Assembly (NCBI GenBank): GCA_051984675.1
Contig: JBPYFK010000118.1
Location: 1 to 64,000, forward strand
From: JBPYFK01 sp051984675
GTDB lineage: Bacteria > Actinomycetota > Actinomycetes > Mycobacteriales > Pseudonocardiaceae
DNA: 64,000 bases
Direction: 5' to 3'
Position numbers and translations under genes: made by a program. The notes beneath the pieces were generated by a model. It was given only the letters and a program-made list of their open reading frames with translations. It searched no databases and had not been told where the DNA came from. Shown piece after piece: positions 43,297-51,817 of the stretch (positions within the stretch are counted from its first letter, which is position 1; every line of letters begins with the position of its first letter).

Positions 43297-43830
43297 ATGG
43301 AAAGTCAGCGGCAACAGCAGCAGGTCACGGCGCCAGGCCAGCGTGCCGTGCCTACCGAGTTCGGACCGGGCGCAGCTCCGGTCACGTTGACGATCAACGG
43401 CGTCACCAACACGCTCGCGCTGGAGCCGCGCGTCAGCCTGCTGGACGCGCTACGCGAACACTGCGACCTGGTGGGCGCGAAGAAGGGATGCGATCAAGGC
43501 ACCTGCGGGGCGTGCACGGTCTGGGTCGATGGCCGCCGCGTGCTGGCCTGCCTGACACTGGCCATCATGTGCGAGGGCCACGAGGTGACCACGATCGAGG
43601 GACTGGCCGAACCGGAGAACCTGCACCCGATGCAGCAAGCCTTCGTCTCCCACGACGCTTTCCAGTGCGGTTACTGCACGCCCGGGCAGATCATGTCCGC
43701 GGTCGCCCTGCTCAACGAGGGGCATGCCACCAGCGACGAGGAGATCCGCGAGTGGATGAGCGGCAACATCTGCCGCTGCGCCGCCTACCAGAACATCCGC
43801 GCCGCTATCCGGGAGGCGCGCGAACGTTAG
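43297..43830 (+). CDS. Aldehyde oxidoreductase iron-sulfur subunit (PaoA/YagT-like)
   Basis: 177 residues with two [2Fe-2S] domains. The plant-ferredoxin-type N-domain has GAKKGCDQGTCGACTVWVDG and LAC. The helical C-domain has FQCGYCTPGQIMSAV and SGNICRCAAYQNIRAAI. It passes electrons from the molybdenum site to the FAD subunit. Unlike E. coli YagT it has no Tat signal, so the complex should be cytoplasmic. First of three genes; the next starts 8 bp downstream. Confidence 0.92.
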   Translation: MESQRQQQQVTAPGQRAVPTEFGPGAAPVTLTINGVTNTLALEPRVSLLDALREHCDLVGAKKGCDQGTCGACTVWVDGRRVLACLTLAIMCEGHEVTTIEGLAEPENLHPMQQAFVSHDAFQCGYCTPGQIMSAVALLNEGHATSDEEIREWMSGNICRCAAYQNIRAAIREARER

Positions 43831-43838
43831 GAGCCACC

Positions 43839-44825
43839 GTGCGCCCGGTCAGCTACTCGCGTGCGACCGACGTGATGAACGCGGTCGCCACGGTCACCAC
43901 CGACCCCAGAAGCGCATTCCTGGCCGGTGGCACGACCGAAGTCGATCTGTTGCGTCTCAACGTCGTGCAGCCGGCCCGGCTGATCGACATCAACCCGCTA
44001 CCGCTGCGCGAGATCGAGGACCTGCCGGACGGCGGCTTGCGCATCGGTGCACTCGCCCGGATGAGTGACGCCGCGGAGGCGTGCGGCGAGCGGTTCCCGA
44101 TGCTGGCCCAGTCACTGCTGCTCGGAGCGTCCCCGCAGTTGCGCAACATGGCGTCGACGGGCGGCAACCTCATGCAGCGGGTGCGTTGCGGTTACTTCCG
44201 GGACACCGCATCAGCCTGCAACAAGCGGATTCCGGGAAGCGGCTGCGCCGCGCTCGACGGCATCAACCGTGGCCATGCGGTGCTGGGCACCAGCGAGCAT
44301 TGCATAGCCACGCACCCTTCAGACGCCGCCGTCGCCCTGGTCGCGCTCGACGCGGTCGTGCATACCGAGGGACCCAACGGCGCGCGAAGCATCCCGATCG
44401 ACGACTTCTTCCTCCTGCCCGGCGACACACCGGATCGTGAGCATCCGCTGGAGCACGGGGAACTGATCGTGTCGATCGAGGTACCACCGCTTCCGGTGGC
44501 ACGGAACTCCCACTACCTCAAGGTGCGCGACCGGGAGTCGTACGAGTTCGCCCTGGCGTCGGTCGCGGTCGCCGCGCGGGTCGACGACGGCGTGTTCCGC
44601 GAGATCCGGCTGGCGCTCGGTGGTGTCGCCACCAAGCCCTGGCGCGCTCGCCGCGCCGAGGAACTCCTGCTCGGCGCCAGCGCCGAGCTGGAGCGCTTCG
44701 CGGAGGCGGCAGCCGCGGAGCTGGAAACCGCCGTGCCACGCAAGTGGAACGGATTCAAAATCGAACTCGCACAACGGACGATCATCCGAGCGCTCCAGAC
44801 CGCAACCGGGATGGGAGGGCACTGA
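43839..44825 (+). CDS. Aldehyde oxidoreductase FAD subunit with extra [4Fe-4S] site (PaoB/YagS-like)
   Basis: About 328 residues. The FAD-binding domain holds FLAGGTTEVDLLRLNVV and the CO-dehydrogenase flavoprotein C-terminal domain follows. Between them, four Cys lie in VRCGYFRDTASACNKRIPGS, then GCAALDG and SEHCIATHPSDAAVAL. This is the YagS-type insertion that binds a [4Fe-4S] cluster and is absent from CoxM and ordinary xanthine dehydrogenase flavin subunits. GTG 43839 (TTAGGAG upstream) is chosen; the frame is open much further upstream but overlaps the iron-sulfur gene. The stop overlaps the large-subunit start. Confidence 0.9.
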   Translation: MRPVSYSRATDVMNAVATVTTDPRSAFLAGGTTEVDLLRLNVVQPARLIDINPLPLREIEDLPDGGLRIGALARMSDAAEACGERFPMLAQSLLLGASPQLRNMASTGGNLMQRVRCGYFRDTASACNKRIPGSGCAALDGINRGHAVLGTSEHCIATHPSDAAVALVALDAVVHTEGPNGARSIPIDDFFLLPGDTPDREHPLEHGELIVSIEVPPLPVARNSHYLKVRDRESYEFALASVAVAARVDDGVFREIRLALGGVATKPWRARRAEELLLGASAELERFAEAAAAELETAVPRKWNGFKIELAQRTIIRALQTATGMGGH

Positions 44826-47062
44826 TGACCGCTCCTGCGATCGGGCAGCCCGTGGATCGCGTCGACGGCGTCGCCAAGGTCACCGGCGCCGGCCGGTATT
44901 CCGCGGAGATCAACCTGACCAACACCGCGTACGCCGTGCTCGTGGGCGCGCACATCGCCAGCGGCCAGATCACGGACATCGACACCAGCGAGGCTCAGCG
45001 GACCGAAGGCGTGCTCGCTGTCCTGACGCATCGGAACCTGCCTCGGGTTGCGACACGCCCGCGGCTCCTGCCCTCCCTGGCGGGTCACGCCGCTCCGGGC
45101 GAGAGCTTCTTCCCGATGCAGGACGACGTCGTGCACTACGCCGGTCAGCCGGTGGCGGTCATCATCGCGGACACGCTGGAACGCGCCCAACACGCGGCGA
45201 GCCTGGTGCACGTGCATTACCACCGAACCGAGTCGGTCACCACCCTGGGCCAGGGGCGGGACGACTCCTACGAGCCGGACCGCATCTTCGCCGGCCTCAT
45301 GCCAGGCCGCGCGGTGCGCGGTGATGTCGAAGCCGGTCTGGCCGAAGCCGACGTGCGCGTGAAAAGCTCGTTCCGCTTCGCGGCGAACCACCACAACCCG
45401 ATCGAGCCGTCGGCCACCACTGCCGTCTGGGACGGCGACCAGCTGACGCTGTACGACGCCACCCAGGGCATCACGGCCACCCAGCTCACGGTCGCCGAAC
45501 TGCTCGGCATCCCGACCTCGAAGGTTCGCGTGATCACGAAGTTCGTCGGCGGCGGGTTCGGATGCAAGGCGATGATCTGGCCGCACGTGACACTCGCGGC
45601 GCTGGCGGCCCGGCACATCGGTCGGCCGGTGAAGCTGACGCTCACCCGCGAGCAGATGTTCAGCTCGGTCGGTCACCGGGAGGAGCAGGAGCAGTACATC
45701 GAACTCGGTGCGACCAAGGAAGGCCAGCTCACCGCGCTGCGCCACCACAAGCTCTCGCTGACCTCACCGTTCGACGATTGGGCCGAGCCCTCCCTGGGCA
45801 TCGCAGGGCAGGCGTACGGCTGTCCGAACTACGAAGGCATCTACCGGCTCGTGCGCGGGAACACCATGACGCCGACCTTCACGCGAGGCCCCGGTGAGAC
45901 GTCCGGGATGTTCGCGCTGGAGTGCGTCATGGATGAGATGGCCTACCAGCTCGGCATGGACCCTCTGGAGTTGCGCGTGCGCAACCACGCCGACACCGAC
46001 CCGACCAGCGGCAACCCGTGGTCCAGCGACGGAGCGCAGGAGTGCTACCGCCGCGCCGCGGAGCGTTTCGGCTGGTCGGCACGCATCCCGCAGCCACGCT
46101 CGCAGCGGGACGGGAACTGGCTGATCGGCACCGGCATGGCCACCGCCGGCTACCCGCACTACGGGCCGATGCAACCCCAGCGGGCCCGGGCGCGGCTCTA
46201 TGTCGACGGCAACGCGGTGGTGCAGGCCGCCACTCAGGACTTCGGGACCGGCTCGGCGACAGTCATGACCCAGGTGGCTGCTGACGGCCTCGGGATACCC
46301 GTGCAGCGTCTCCGGTTCGAGTACGGCGACACCAACCTGCCCAACACGGCGGCGGCGGTCGGCTCGGCCGGAGCGGGCATGGTCAGCGCGGCCGTGCACG
46401 CAGCGGCGACCGCGCTCCGGGACCAGATGATCAGCCAGGCCATCGACGACGAGAACTCGCCGCTGCACGGCGCCGACCCAAGCACGGTGGTCGTGCGTGA
46501 CGGGCGCATGCAGCTCCGGGACCAGCCCCACACCGGGGAGTCGTATGGCGAGTTTCTCCAGCGCAACTTCATGACCGACATGGAGGCACTGGGAAGCTGG
46601 ACGCCACCACCGCCGAACGTGCCGTATGGGCTCGCGACGTTCGGCGCGCAGTTCGCCGAGGTCGCCGTCGACCCGGACCTCGGGATCGTGCGAGTACGGA
46701 GAATGGTCGGGGCGTTCGCACCAGGTCGGGTGCTCAACGCGAAAACCGCGCGCAACCAGATCATCGGCGGCATGATGTGGGGCCTGAGCCAGGCGCTGCT
46801 GGAGTCCACGCTGATGGACACGCGCGATGGCCGGTGGGCGAACGCGAGCCTCGGCGAGTACCTGGTCCCGGTCAACGCCGACGCGCCCGACGTCGATGTC
46901 GAGCTTGTTGAGGTCGACGACAAGGTGGTCAACCCGCTCGGAGTGAAGGGATGCGGTGAGATCGGCCAGGTAGGCGCAGCCGCCGCTATCGCCAACGCCG
47001 TCTTCCACGCCACCGGCCGCCGCATTCACGAACTACCGATACGCGTTGAGCATTTGCTGTAG
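44825..47062 (+). CDS. Aldehyde oxidoreductase molybdenum-binding subunit (PaoC/YagR-like)
   Basis: About 745 residues. The N-terminal domain is VDRVDGVAKVTGAGRYSAEI, followed by the molybdopterin-cytosine-dinucleotide domains with KFVGGGFGCKAMIWPHVTLA, TRGPGETSGMFALE and the C-terminal active-site Glu in VKGCGEIGQVGAAAAIANAV. The CO-dehydrogenase loop (AYxCSFR) is absent, so this is an aldehyde- or heteroaromatic-oxidising enzyme, not CODH. ATG 44825 overlaps the FAD-subunit stop. No XdhC/PaoD-type insertion chaperone follows, so maturation must use one encoded elsewhere. Substrate unknown; it may clear toxic aldehydes. Confidence 0.92.
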   Translation: MTAPAIGQPVDRVDGVAKVTGAGRYSAEINLTNTAYAVLVGAHIASGQITDIDTSEAQRTEGVLAVLTHRNLPRVATRPRLLPSLAGHAAPGESFFPMQDDVVHYAGQPVAVIIADTLERAQHAASLVHVHYHRTESVTTLGQGRDDSYEPDRIFAGLMPGRAVRGDVEAGLAEADVRVKSSFRFAANHHNPIEPSATTAVWDGDQLTLYDATQGITATQLTVAELLGIPTSKVRVITKFVGGGFGCKAMIWPHVTLAALAARHIGRPVKLTLTREQMFSSVGHREEQEQYIELGATKEGQLTALRHHKLSLTSPFDDWAEPSLGIAGQAYGCPNYEGIYRLVRGNTMTPTFTRGPGETSGMFALECVMDEMAYQLGMDPLELRVRNHADTDPTSGNPWSSDGAQECYRRAAERFGWSARIPQPRSQRDGNWLIGTGMATAGYPHYGPMQPQRARARLYVDGNAVVQAATQDFGTGSATVMTQVAADGLGIPVQRLRFEYGDTNLPNTAAAVGSAGAGMVSAAVHAAATALRDQMISQAIDDENSPLHGADPSTVVVRDGRMQLRDQPHTGESYGEFLQRNFMTDMEALGSWTPPPPNVPYGLATFGAQFAEVAVDPDLGIVRVRRMVGAFAPGRVLNAKTARNQIIGGMMWGLSQALLESTLMDTRDGRWANASLGEYLVPVNADAPDVDVELVEVDDKVVNPLGVKGCGEIGQVGAAAAIANAVFHATGRRIHELPIRVEHLL

Positions 47063-47453
47063 GCACTGAGAACGCGACTGATCCATTGTGGACCTTTCGT
47101 GCCTGACCGATCCCACCCGCTGCCACAAGAGAGCGAGTGAGTGCGCGCAGGGCTGGGTTTGGCGCGGGAGTGTCTTTCCCGTGCCGAACCCAGCATGGCC
47201 GTAGCAGGTGGGAGTTCTGAGGTAGTCCGGTATTGCGGTGTTGCCGGGTCTCGGCTTCCGTTCGACATCTCGCGGATGCCCTCAAGCACCACATCGTTGT
47301 CACATCCAAGGATGGGCTCGTCCTGAATCTCCCGCAGCAGCGCGGTAATCGCGGTAGCGTTGGCATTCATGCGTCCATTGTGGCTGATCTCAGCGCCAAC
47401 AATCATCGCCAGATCAGGTGAACTCGTGTTCGAACGGCAGTAAGCTGGGCACC
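47063..47453. other. Gap after the aldehyde oxidoreductase operon
   Basis: 391 bp without a supported gene. It holds a near-palindrome TCCATTGTGGA (47082), the long hairpin at 47152-47194 and TCCATTGTGGC (47374). A minus-strand frame beginning near 47371 reads MNANATAITALLREIQDEP for a short stretch but loses protein-like character at the hairpin. Confidence 0.45.
47152..47194. terminator. 18-bp hairpin downstream of the aldehyde oxidoreductase operon
   Basis: GCTGGGTTTGGCGCGGGA (47152-47169), loop of 7, TCCCGTGCCGAACCCAGC (47177-47194). All 18 positions pair on the plus-strand RNA, two of them as G-U. It lies 90 bp after the large-subunit stop and is the best terminator candidate for the operon. 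Confidence 0.6.
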
Positions 47454-47786
47454 ATGCTCGTAGCCCGTTCCATCGCACTGTTCGTCCTAGCCGCTCTCGC
47501 CGAGATCGGCGGTGCCTGGCTGGTCTGGCAGGGAGTCCGCGAAAACCGTGGCGTGTTGTTCGTCGGCGCCGGCGTTCTGGCGCTCGGCGCCTACGGTTTC
47601 ATCGCCACGCTCCAGCCTGACACGCACTTCGGCAGGGTGCTCGCCGCGTACGGCGGCGTGTTCGTGGCCGGCTCCCTGGTCTGGGGGGTGGTGGTGGACA
47701 AGTTCCGGCCGGACCGGTGGGATGTGATCGGCGCCACCATCTGCCTGCTCGGCGTGGTAGTGATCATGTACGCGCGGCGTGGCTAG
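47454..47786 (+). CDS. YnfA/UPF0060 family small membrane protein
   Basis: 110 residues and four membrane helices. ALAEIGGAWLVWQGVRENRG contains the family-conserved AExGGxxLVW. GAYGFIATLQPDTHFGRVLA and AAYGGVFVAGSLVWGVVVDK, with GRxxAAYGGxF and the D-x-x-x-P of the last loop, complete the signature. It belongs to the drug/metabolite transporter superfamily, but its substrate is unproven. ATG 47454 is the Met at the first helix. Stops of this gene and the convergent TetR gene are 5 bp apart. Confidence 0.88.
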   Translation: MLVARSIALFVLAALAEIGGAWLVWQGVRENRGVLFVGAGVLALGAYGFIATLQPDTHFGRVLAAYGGVFVAGSLVWGVVVDKFRPDRWDVIGATICLLGVVVIMYARRG

Positions 47787-47791
47787 CTGAA

Positions 47792-48367
47792 TCAGCGCGG
47801 CTGGTTCAGCTCTCCGACAAGCTTCACCATCGCGTCACTGACGGCCTGGTGGGGCACCGCCGAGTCGGGAATGTTCACGGCACGCGCGAGAAGTGGGCCG
47901 AAGACGAGCCATCCGAGCACGAGGGCGCCACTGACAGCGGCGCCCGCACGCTCCGCATCGCTCGACGTCTCTCGGCCGAGCAAAGCGAGAAACGTTCGTG
48001 CGGCCGGAAAGTCGCTGTCGTCGAGGAGCGCGGGCGAGTCCAGAACCGTCCTGGCGAGCGCGCGCCAGTAGGTGGGGTGTTCGGTCAGCAGCCGCAGGAC
48101 CGCCGGCACATCAACCGAGTCCAGGTCGTTGGCGGCGCTACCGATCGCGTCGGACTGTCGCCGTAGCACCGTTCGCAGCAGCTCGTCCTTGCCTCCGAAG
48201 TGGCGGTGCACCAACGCGTGATTGACGCCGGCACGGTGGGCGATGTCGCGGACGGAAACCGCTTCGGGACCGTGCGTAGCCAGCAGTTCGAGGGCGGCGC
48301 ACTCCACGGCGGTCATCACCTCGCCCTTGCCGTACGGCCGCTTGCGCTGCTGCCCCGAATCACTCAT
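47792..48367 (-). CDS. TetR-family transcriptional regulator
   Basis: About 191 residues. The helix-turn-helix runs from EVMTAVECAALELLATHGPE through VRDIAHRAGVNHALVHRHFG to GKDELLRTVL. The C-terminal domain is Ala/Leu-rich, helical, and ends in MVKLVGELNQPR. ATG 48367 is the first Met before the domain; an open frame to 48460 runs into the response-regulator gene and is rejected. It follows the NarL regulator on the same strand (65 bp) and may be the last gene of the exopolysaccharide run or an independent unit. Target unknown. Confidence 0.85.
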   Translation of the reverse strand: MSDSGQQRKRPYGKGEVMTAVECAALELLATHGPEAVSVRDIAHRAGVNHALVHRHFGGKDELLRTVLRRQSDAIGSAANDLDSVDVPAVLRLLTEHPTYWRALARTVLDSPALLDDSDFPAARTFLALLGRETSSDAERAGAAVSGALVLGWLVFGPLLARAVNIPDSAVPHQAVSDAMVKLVGELNQPR

Positions 48368-48432
48368 ATCCCGAGTGTAGCCAACCGGTTGCACGTGCGA
48401 GAACAGATTCACTCCATAGTCCACAGAGGACG

Positions 48433-49092
48433 CTATCCGGAAGCCCTGCGTTCGACCCACGCGTCATCCAGCAGCGCGTGTTGCACCGCGAACGACACCG
48501 CTTCGAGACGGGAGTGCACCCCCAGCTTGGTCAGCAACGACTGGACGTGGGTGCGCACGGTCGTCGATGACACGCCCAGGTGGCGCACCATCGCGCCGGT
48601 TCCCGCGCCCGCGACCAGCAACCCCAGGCACTCCCGCTCGCGGGCGGTCAGCTGGGCGGCCAGCCGGTGAGCGTCGAGACTGCCCTCCGGCGGGCGCGCT
48701 GGTCTGGATTCGCCCAACTCGGCAACGACCTCGCCCGCGACAACCTTCTCGATCGCCCCGGCGAGGGCCGAGAGGTCGCAGAGCTTGCTCACGTAGCCGC
48801 TGGCACCGGACCGCAGGGCCCGCCACATCTGGTCCGCGTCCCGGTCCGCGGTCAGGATGAGCACCTTGGTGCCCGGGCTGGCCGACATGACCCCGCCGAG
48901 CGCCTCGACGGCGTCGCCGTCGGTGAAGTAGCGGTCCAGCACGCACACGTCGGGCTCCAGTCGCCGCGTGGTTTCCACCGCTCCGGCCAGACTCGTGGCC
49001 ACGCCCGTGACGAGGAATCCCTTGCGGTTGAGCACACCGACGAGGGCGTCGACGAAGACTTCGTGGTCGTCGGCGATCACCAGGTCGATCAT
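48433..49092 (-). CDS. Response regulator, NarL/LuxR family
   Basis: About 219 residues. The receiver opens IDLVIADDHEVFVDALVGVL. The phospho-acceptor Asp is in DVCVLDRYFTDGDAVEAL, with Thr in VLILTADRD and Lys in GYVSKLCDLS, so it is phosphorylatable. The C-terminal LuxR helix-turn-helix is TARERECLGLLVAGAGTGAM and STTVRTHVQSLLTKL. AAGGAGG 5 nt before ATG 49092 gives a very strong ribosome binding site. It starts 2 nt after the kinase stop and is that kinase's natural partner. Its place at the tail of the exopolysaccharide run suggests control of that locus. Confidence 0.9.
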   Translation of the reverse strand: MIDLVIADDHEVFVDALVGVLNRKGFLVTGVATSLAGAVETTRRLEPDVCVLDRYFTDGDAVEALGGVMSASPGTKVLILTADRDADQMWRALRSGASGYVSKLCDLSALAGAIEKVVAGEVVAELGESRPARPPEGSLDAHRLAAQLTARERECLGLLVAGAGTGAMVRHLGVSSTTVRTHVQSLLTKLGVHSRLEAVSFAVQHALLDDAWVERRASG

Positions 49093-49094
49093 GC

Positions 49095-49781
49095 TCACCT
49101 CCTTGGCGCACAGCGAAATATCAGGCGTGCGCGCGTTCCGCGCACGGCGGCCGGCTCGACCCGCAGGCTTGCCGCGCACCGGTCGGCCAGCTCGGTGACG
49201 ACCCCGAGGCCCAACCCGGCCCATCCGGGCGGCCCGCTACCGAAGCCGGGACCGTTGTCGAGGACATCGATGACGACATCGGAGCCGTCCACCTCGATTC
49301 CGATCTCGACCGTCCCGGCCGGGCCGGCGGCGCGTATCGCGTTGTCGACCAGGTTGGCGACCATCCGCCACAGCAATCCCCGATCGGTCCGTAGGTCCAC
49401 GCCCTCGCCAGAGCGGAGGCGTACACGGGTCCGGGTGCACGCGGCGGCGAGGTCCGCGAGCTGTCCGAGCAACTCGCGCAGCGGCACGATCTCCCCTTCG
49501 CCGGCTCCATCCGGGCGGCGGACGAGGTCGATCAGCGTCGAGATCTCCTGGTTGAGCAGCTCCATCCGCTGCCGAACTCCCACCGGCAGCTCCGGATCGT
49601 CGTGCAGACCAGCGGCCAGACAGGACAGCGTGGCCAGCCCGTGGCCCAGGTCATGCAGCAATCCGCGGTCCCGGGTCGCGTGCACGGCCGTTCTCCCTCC
49701 CCCAGCTTTCGTTCTCACCCCAGAGCACCGGCCCCCAGCTTCCAGATGCCCCAGATCTCCCAGGAGTGGGTAGATCTTCAC
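49095..49781 (-). CDS. Short soluble histidine kinase (no sensor domain seen)
   Basis: 228 residues. The dimerisation/phospho-acceptor segment is RGLLHDLGHGLATLSCLAAG (HDLGH motif). The catalytic domain has the N box RMVANLVDNAIRAAGP, G1 VLDNGPGFG and G2 GLGLGVVTELADR. No membrane segment or PAS/GAF domain is visible. The first ~35 residues are a Gly-rich low-complexity leader over an imperfect GATCTGGG-containing repeat, so the GTG 49781 start is uncertain. It is encoded 2 nt before its regulator. With no sensor of its own, it may receive signals through a partner protein. Confidence 0.78.
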   Translation of the reverse strand: MKIYPLLGDLGHLEAGGRCSGVRTKAGGGRTAVHATRDRGLLHDLGHGLATLSCLAAGLHDDPELPVGVRQRMELLNQEISTLIDLVRRPDGAGEGEIVPLRELLGQLADLAAACTRTRVRLRSGEGVDLRTDRGLLWRMVANLVDNAIRAAGPAGTVEIGIEVDGSDVVIDVLDNGPGFGSGPPGWAGLGLGVVTELADRCAASLRVEPAAVRGTRARLIFRCAPRR

Positions 49782-49856
49782 AAGCCCGAGCGTCTTCCGG
49801 GTGACACCTTACGAAGGTAGCCCGACGCTCCCGGTGGCGCGCGGTCACACCGTGAA

Positions 49857-51038
49857 TCACCCGAACAGCGGACGCTGCGTGAGCGCGTCACGTCGGTGAC
49901 CGTCGTAGGCCGCTGCCAACGCCTCCCCCAGCGCCCGCTCACCGTGGTGCTCGCGCACCCGCGCTCGGCCTGCCTCGACCATCCGAGCCGCGTCGAGCGG
50001 CGAGTCCAGCATGCGACGGACTGCCGCGGCCAGCAGGTCCGGGCGTCGTGGCGGGACAAGGAGCCCGGTTTCCCCAGGTACGACCACGTCCGCTACGGCG
50101 TTCACGGCTGTCGCGACAACGGGCACCCCGCACATCATGGCCTCGACGGCGGCCAGCGGCACACCTTCGTACCGGCTGGGCAGGACGAACACGTCGAAGG
50201 CGGGCAGGAGGTCCGGCACATCCACGCGGTCACCCGTCAGAACCAGCTGGGCAGGGGTGCGGTCCGCGAGCTCGCGCACCCGATCGGCACGCTCGCCAGC
50301 ACCGACCCAGACACCCACCACGCCCGGGTGATTACCTGATCGGGTGAGTCTGTCCAGCACGGCGACGAAATCCTCCGGCGCCTTCTGGTAGGTCAGCCTC
50401 CCGACCGCCCCGACCACCGTCGCGTCCGCCGGCAACCCCAACGCACGCCGGGCACTCTCGCGGGACTCCAGTGTGCGCGTCGGCGCGTCCGCGTCGACGG
50501 CGACGCCTATGGTGCGTACCCGCTCCGGTGGCACGAGCCTTCGCCGGACTGCTTCCACCGACACACCTGCGCCGACACACAGCGCCACGTCGGTCAGCCG
50601 GCCCAGCCGCCGCTCGATCCAGACATACGCCTGCCGTCGCGCCGGCGACTGGAACTCGTGGAACGGAAAGCCGTGAAAGGTGTGCACGATCCTGGGCACT
50701 CCAGTGCGATGAGCTGCCATCCGCCCCACCGCGCCCGCCTTGGCGCAGTGCGTGTGCACGACGTCGAACGACCGCCGCCTGAGCAGCGCGGTCAGCCGGC
50801 CGAGCGCGGCGAGATCGTCGGTCGGCGCGATCGGGGAACGCAACGCGGGTTCGACGACGACCTCGACACCCGCCCGCTCGGCGGAGTCCACCAACGCCCG
50901 TGCGCTGCTGCTCTCCTCAAGCTCGCCGGTGATGAGGGTGATCTCGTACTGCGACGGCGGCAGGGCCAGCGCGCCGCGCAGGGCCATGACGCCGGCGCCA
51001 CCCGCGAGGCGGGTGACGATCGTGGCTACCCGCGTCAC
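49857..51038 (-). CDS. Glycosyltransferase family 4
   Basis: 393 residues, GT-B fold. The N-domain opens VATIVTRLAGGAGVMALRGA, with DVVHTHCAKAGAVGRMAAHR and HTFHGFPFHEF. The C-domain has VVGAVGRLTYQKAPEDFVAV and the retaining-GT signature FDVFVLPSRYEGVPLAAVEA, which includes the nucleotide-sugar Glu. It adds a hexose or hexosamine to a lipid-linked precursor; the donor cannot be named. GTG 51038 overlaps the preceding regulator stop (GTGA). Last biosynthetic gene of the exopolysaccharide run. Confidence 0.9.
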   Translation of the reverse strand: MTRVATIVTRLAGGAGVMALRGALALPPSQYEITLITGELEESSSARALVDSAERAGVEVVVEPALRSPIAPTDDLAALGRLTALLRRRSFDVVHTHCAKAGAVGRMAAHRTGVPRIVHTFHGFPFHEFQSPARRQAYVWIERRLGRLTDVALCVGAGVSVEAVRRRLVPPERVRTIGVAVDADAPTRTLESRESARRALGLPADATVVGAVGRLTYQKAPEDFVAVLDRLTRSGNHPGVVGVWVGAGERADRVRELADRTPAQLVLTGDRVDVPDLLPAFDVFVLPSRYEGVPLAAVEAMMCGVPVVATAVNAVADVVVPGETGLLVPPRRPDLLAAAVRRMLDSPLDAARMVEAGRARVREHHGERALGEALAAAYDGHRRDALTQRPLFG

Positions 51039-51817
51039 GGCAGCTCACGGTCCCGGTAGTGGCGGTCGAACGGGAGCAGGACCCGATCGCGGGCCTGGTC
51101 ATCCGGCTGATCGGAGGCGCGCAGGCCCGCGGCCCGCGCCACCCGGACCGCCTCCAGGCGGCTGTGCACGCGGAGCTTGGACAGGATGCTGCGCGCGTGC
51201 GTGCGCACGGTGTCGGTCGAGATCAGCAGCTCGTCGGCGATTTCCGGGCCGCCCTTGCCTTCCACCATGCCCAGCAGCACGTCACGCTCCCGCTCGCTGA
51301 GCACGTCCAGCGGCCCCTTGCGATCGCGGGCTCTGCGCACGTCCCCGCGCAGTTCACGCAGTACAGCGCCGAGCAGTTCGGGTGGGAACCACGAGTGACC
51401 CCGTACCGCGCCTCGCAGCACGGTGGCGAGTTCGTCCGCGCCGCGTTCCTTCGGCACCCACGCGACGGCGCCCGCGCGAGCGGCCTCCACCGCGCGCCCC
51501 TCGTCGTGTTCGCCGGTGAGGACGACCACGTGCGCTCCCGGCCACGCGGTCGCCAGGCGTCCCAGCAGCTCACCCGTGCCGGACCCGGCCGGCTGCACTT
51601 CGAGTGTGATGACATCCGGCCGTAACCGCTCGACCACCTCGGTCACCCCTGGATCGCTGGTCCCGCACCTCCCGACCACCCGCAGGTCCGGGCAGGTCGC
51701 GAGGTGGGCGCTGAGCGCTTCGGTGAGCATCAGGTGGTCGTCCACCATGAGCAGCCGCAGCACGGTCATCGCCACAGTGTGGCGTTGGCCGCCCGATTTG
51801 TCCTCATTCAGACGCAT
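51035..51817 (-). CDS. Atypical NarL/LuxR response regulator with Glu at the phosphorylation site
   Basis: 260 residues. The receiver keeps the acidic pocket (LRLLMVDDHLMLTEAL), the switch Thr (VVVLTGEHDE) and Lys (VAWVPKERGA). At the phospho-acceptor position, however, the strand reads DVITLEVQPAGSG, with Glu where Asp is expected. A LuxR helix-turn-helix follows: SERERDVLLGMVEGKGGPEI and STDTVRTHARSILSKL. ATG 51817 has GAGGGAA 9 nt upstream and overlaps the GT2 gene by 14 bp; ATG 51769 would start right at the receiver. It is embedded between two glycosyltransferase genes and overlaps both, so it is made with the biosynthetic enzymes. Glu may mimic the phosphorylated state. Confidence 0.88.
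   Translation of the reverse strand: MRLNEDKSGGQRHTVAMTVLRLLMVDDHLMLTEALSAHLATCPDLRVVGRCGTSDPGVTEVVERLRPDVITLEVQPAGSGTGELLGRLATAWPGAHVVVLTGEHDEGRAVEAARAGAVAWVPKERGADELATVLRGAVRGHSWFPPELLGAVLRELRGDVRRARDRKGPLDVLSERERDVLLGMVEGKGGPEIADELLISTDTVRTHARSILSKLRVHSRLEAVRVARAAGLRASDQPDDQARDRVLLPFDRHYRDRELP

Noticed and set aside
43143..43838. Upstream extension of the FAD subunit frame
   Set aside because: It overlaps the whole iron-sulfur subunit in another frame; the GTG at 43839 with a nearby ribosome binding site starts the known domain.
43297..47062. Aerobic CO dehydrogenase (CoxSML) near the RuBisCO genes
   Set aside because: The large subunit lacks the AYxCSFR-type active loop and the FAD subunit has the YagS-type four-Cys insert; this is an aldehyde oxidoreductase-type enzyme.
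47026..47478. A minus-strand gene overlapping the end of the aldehyde oxidoreductase
   Set aside because: Protein-like only for a short part, then runs through the hairpin and into antisense sequence; no homology recognised.
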